Source: Hippophae tibetana (lineage: Eukaryota; Streptophyta; Magnoliopsida; Rosales; Elaeagnaceae). From it: a stretch of 64,000 nt of DNA. A program made the translations under genes and the position numbers. The DNA lies in contig CM072810.1 in assembly GCA_037013495.1 (NCBI GenBank), positions 84,428,449 through 84,492,448 on the forward strand, written 5' to 3'. Below are positions 62,501 through 64,000 of the stretch, piece by piece (positions within the stretch are counted from its first letter, which is position 1; the number at the start of each line of letters is the position of its first letter). The notes beneath the pieces are model-generated. The model saw nothing but the letters and a program-made list of their open reading frames with translations. It was not told the DNA's origin and made no database searches.

Positions 62501-64000
62501 TTTTACAAAAGAATGTTAGGGGAAAAATTACTCCAAATTGTATATCATGATAATTATTATATATATAAATGGAATTTAATACATCTTAAAATGACAAATT
62601 AGAAACGTTTCAAATTTTGTTCATTATTTTATATAAGAGATCAATAATTGTCATTTTTAACTCATTTATGTCATCAATATTCTTAACTTATTTATAAGTT
62701 ATTCAGGTTGTGTTGGACTGCACCGTATTGAAATTAAATTTGGATATTGCTTTCCCCCTAAGAATCTAGTTTCCAAACGCCTTATAGAAGTTAGAAGCAA
62801 AGAAATATGAGTGGAAATATTAAGCTCATCCTATATAAAAATGATTCTTGCTACGTACCAAGAAGTTACAAATATTGTATAAACCCACCTCTTCCATCAC
62901 CTTTTTTCATTGGGAAGAGACATAATATAATTCACATGAATATTCCTGAGTTGGGTATTAAGACTTAAATAGAAAACAAAATAATGATAAAAATTAGGAA
63001 AAAACAATAAGTGAAAAAAAAACTTAAGCATTTTCTAATGTCAATTTTAGAAAAGAATGTTAGGGGAAAAATTACTCCAAATTGTATATCATGATAATTA
63101 TTATATATTTAAGTAGAATTTAATACATCTTAAAATGCCAAATTACAAACGTATCAAATTTTGTTCATTATTTAATATAAGAGAACAACAATTGTCATTT
63201 TTAACTCATTTATGACATCAATATTCTTAACTTATTTGTAATTTATTCTAGTTGTGCTGGAATGCAACGTATTGAAAATAAATTTGGATATTTCTTTCCC
63301 CCTAAGAATCTAGTTTCCAAACGCCTTATAGAAGTACGAAGCAAAGAAATATGTGTGGAAATATTAAGTTCATCCTCTATAGAAATGTTTCTTGCTACGT
63401 ACTAAGAAGTTACAAATATTGTCTAAAACCACCTCATCCATCACCTCTTTTAATTGGAAAGAGACATAATATAATTAACATGAATATTCCAGTGTTGGGT
63501 ATTAAGACTTAAATAGAAAACAAAATAATGATAAAAATTAGGAAAAAACAATAAGTGAAAAAAAAAATTAAGCATTTTCTAATGTCAATTTTACAAAAGA
63601 ATGTTAAGGGAAAAATTACTCCAAATTGTATATCATGATAATTATTATATATATAAATAGAATTTAATACGTCTTAAAATGACAAATAAGAAACGTTTCA
63701 AATTTGGTTAATTAATTTGTATAAGAGATTAATAATTATCATTTTTAACTCATTTATGACATCAATATTCTTAACTTATTTGTAAGTTATTTTGGTTGTG
63801 TTGGACTGCACCCTATTGAAATTAAATTTGGATATTGCTTTCCCCCTAAGAATCTAGTTTCCAAACTCCTTATAGAAGTAAGAAGCAAAGAAATATGAGT
63901 GGAAATATTAAGCTCATCCTCTATAAAAATGATTCTTGCTACGTACCAAGAAGTTACAAATATTGTATAAAACCACCTCTTCCATCACCTTTTTTCATTG
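53570..64000. repeat. Terminal mosaic of duplicated array blocks
   Basis: 53570-56700 recurs at 59011-62141 with an offset of 5441 bp (ten monomers; AAAAAAGAATG at 53801 and 59242; TACCAAATTA at 55521 and 60962). 57790-58660 recurs at 62143-63013 (offset 4353; TTTCTTACCCCC at 57851 and 62204). 56522-57472 recurs at 63050-64000 (offset 6528; TTTGGTTAATTAATTTG). 58740-58990 resembles 54937-55190. The array continues past the window end. Confidence 0.85.

Noticed and set aside
13814..64000. Tandem direct repeats as a CRISPR-like or rDNA spacer array
   Set aside because: Repeats are contiguous 544-bp monomers with no spacers and no rRNA genes nearby; this is ordinary satellite organisation.

Overview
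Kind of DNA. The window is eukaryotic, almost certainly nuclear plant heterochromatin. About 51 kb is one AT-rich tandem satellite with a monomer of about 544 bp. A single 12.8 kb Ty3/gypsy LTR retrotransposon sits inside it on the minus strand. The proteins (DLGAS protease motif, FMDD reverse transcriptase motif, TLRSGK linker, integrase without chromodomain) place the element in the plant Athila lineage. I recognise no host gene, tRNA, rRNA or CRISPR, and I cannot name the species or the satellite family from sequence alone.

Layout. 1-1047: about two satellite monomers. 1048-13813: the retrotransposon, read right to left. Its order is 5' LTR (about 11783-13813), leader with two covarying hairpins (11528-11650), a stand-alone gag (10023-11360), a spacer with a conserved hairpin module (9907-9956), a second gag fused to protease and reverse transcriptase (6429-9656), RNase H and integrase after a one-base frameshift (4486-6432), a second copy of the hairpin module (4426-4473), a 1.8 kb non-coding 3' region without an env-like ORF, a polypurine tract (2595-2606) and the 3' LTR (1048-2594). 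13814-64000: the same satellite resumes in the same orientation and phase and runs to the window end, about 92 monomers.

Array structure. Between 13.8 and 30 kb the monomers are heterogeneous, with local higher-order duplications at offsets of 2175, 4353, 8162 and 11966 bp. From 30 kb on, two monomer types dominate (A: GGACTGCACCG landmark; B: CTGGAATGCA landmark) and alternate as AB or AAB. Near-identical blocks there recur at 2176, 1633, 1457, 5441, 4353 and 6528 bp, nearly all whole multiples of 544. The last 10 kb is a mosaic of a few earlier blocks with sharp switch points.

How the parts relate. The element inserted into a pre-existing array. The two LTRs differ by only about 20 substitutions over some 1.5 kb, so the insertion is fairly recent. 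The most unusual points are two anciently diverged gag ORFs in one element, each gene unit ending in the same hairpin module, and a U3 promoter region with an as-1-like TGACGTCA cluster. That U3 region is present in the 5' LTR and missing from the 3' LTR. All ORFs of about 60-75 residues outside the element are chance openings in the satellite.
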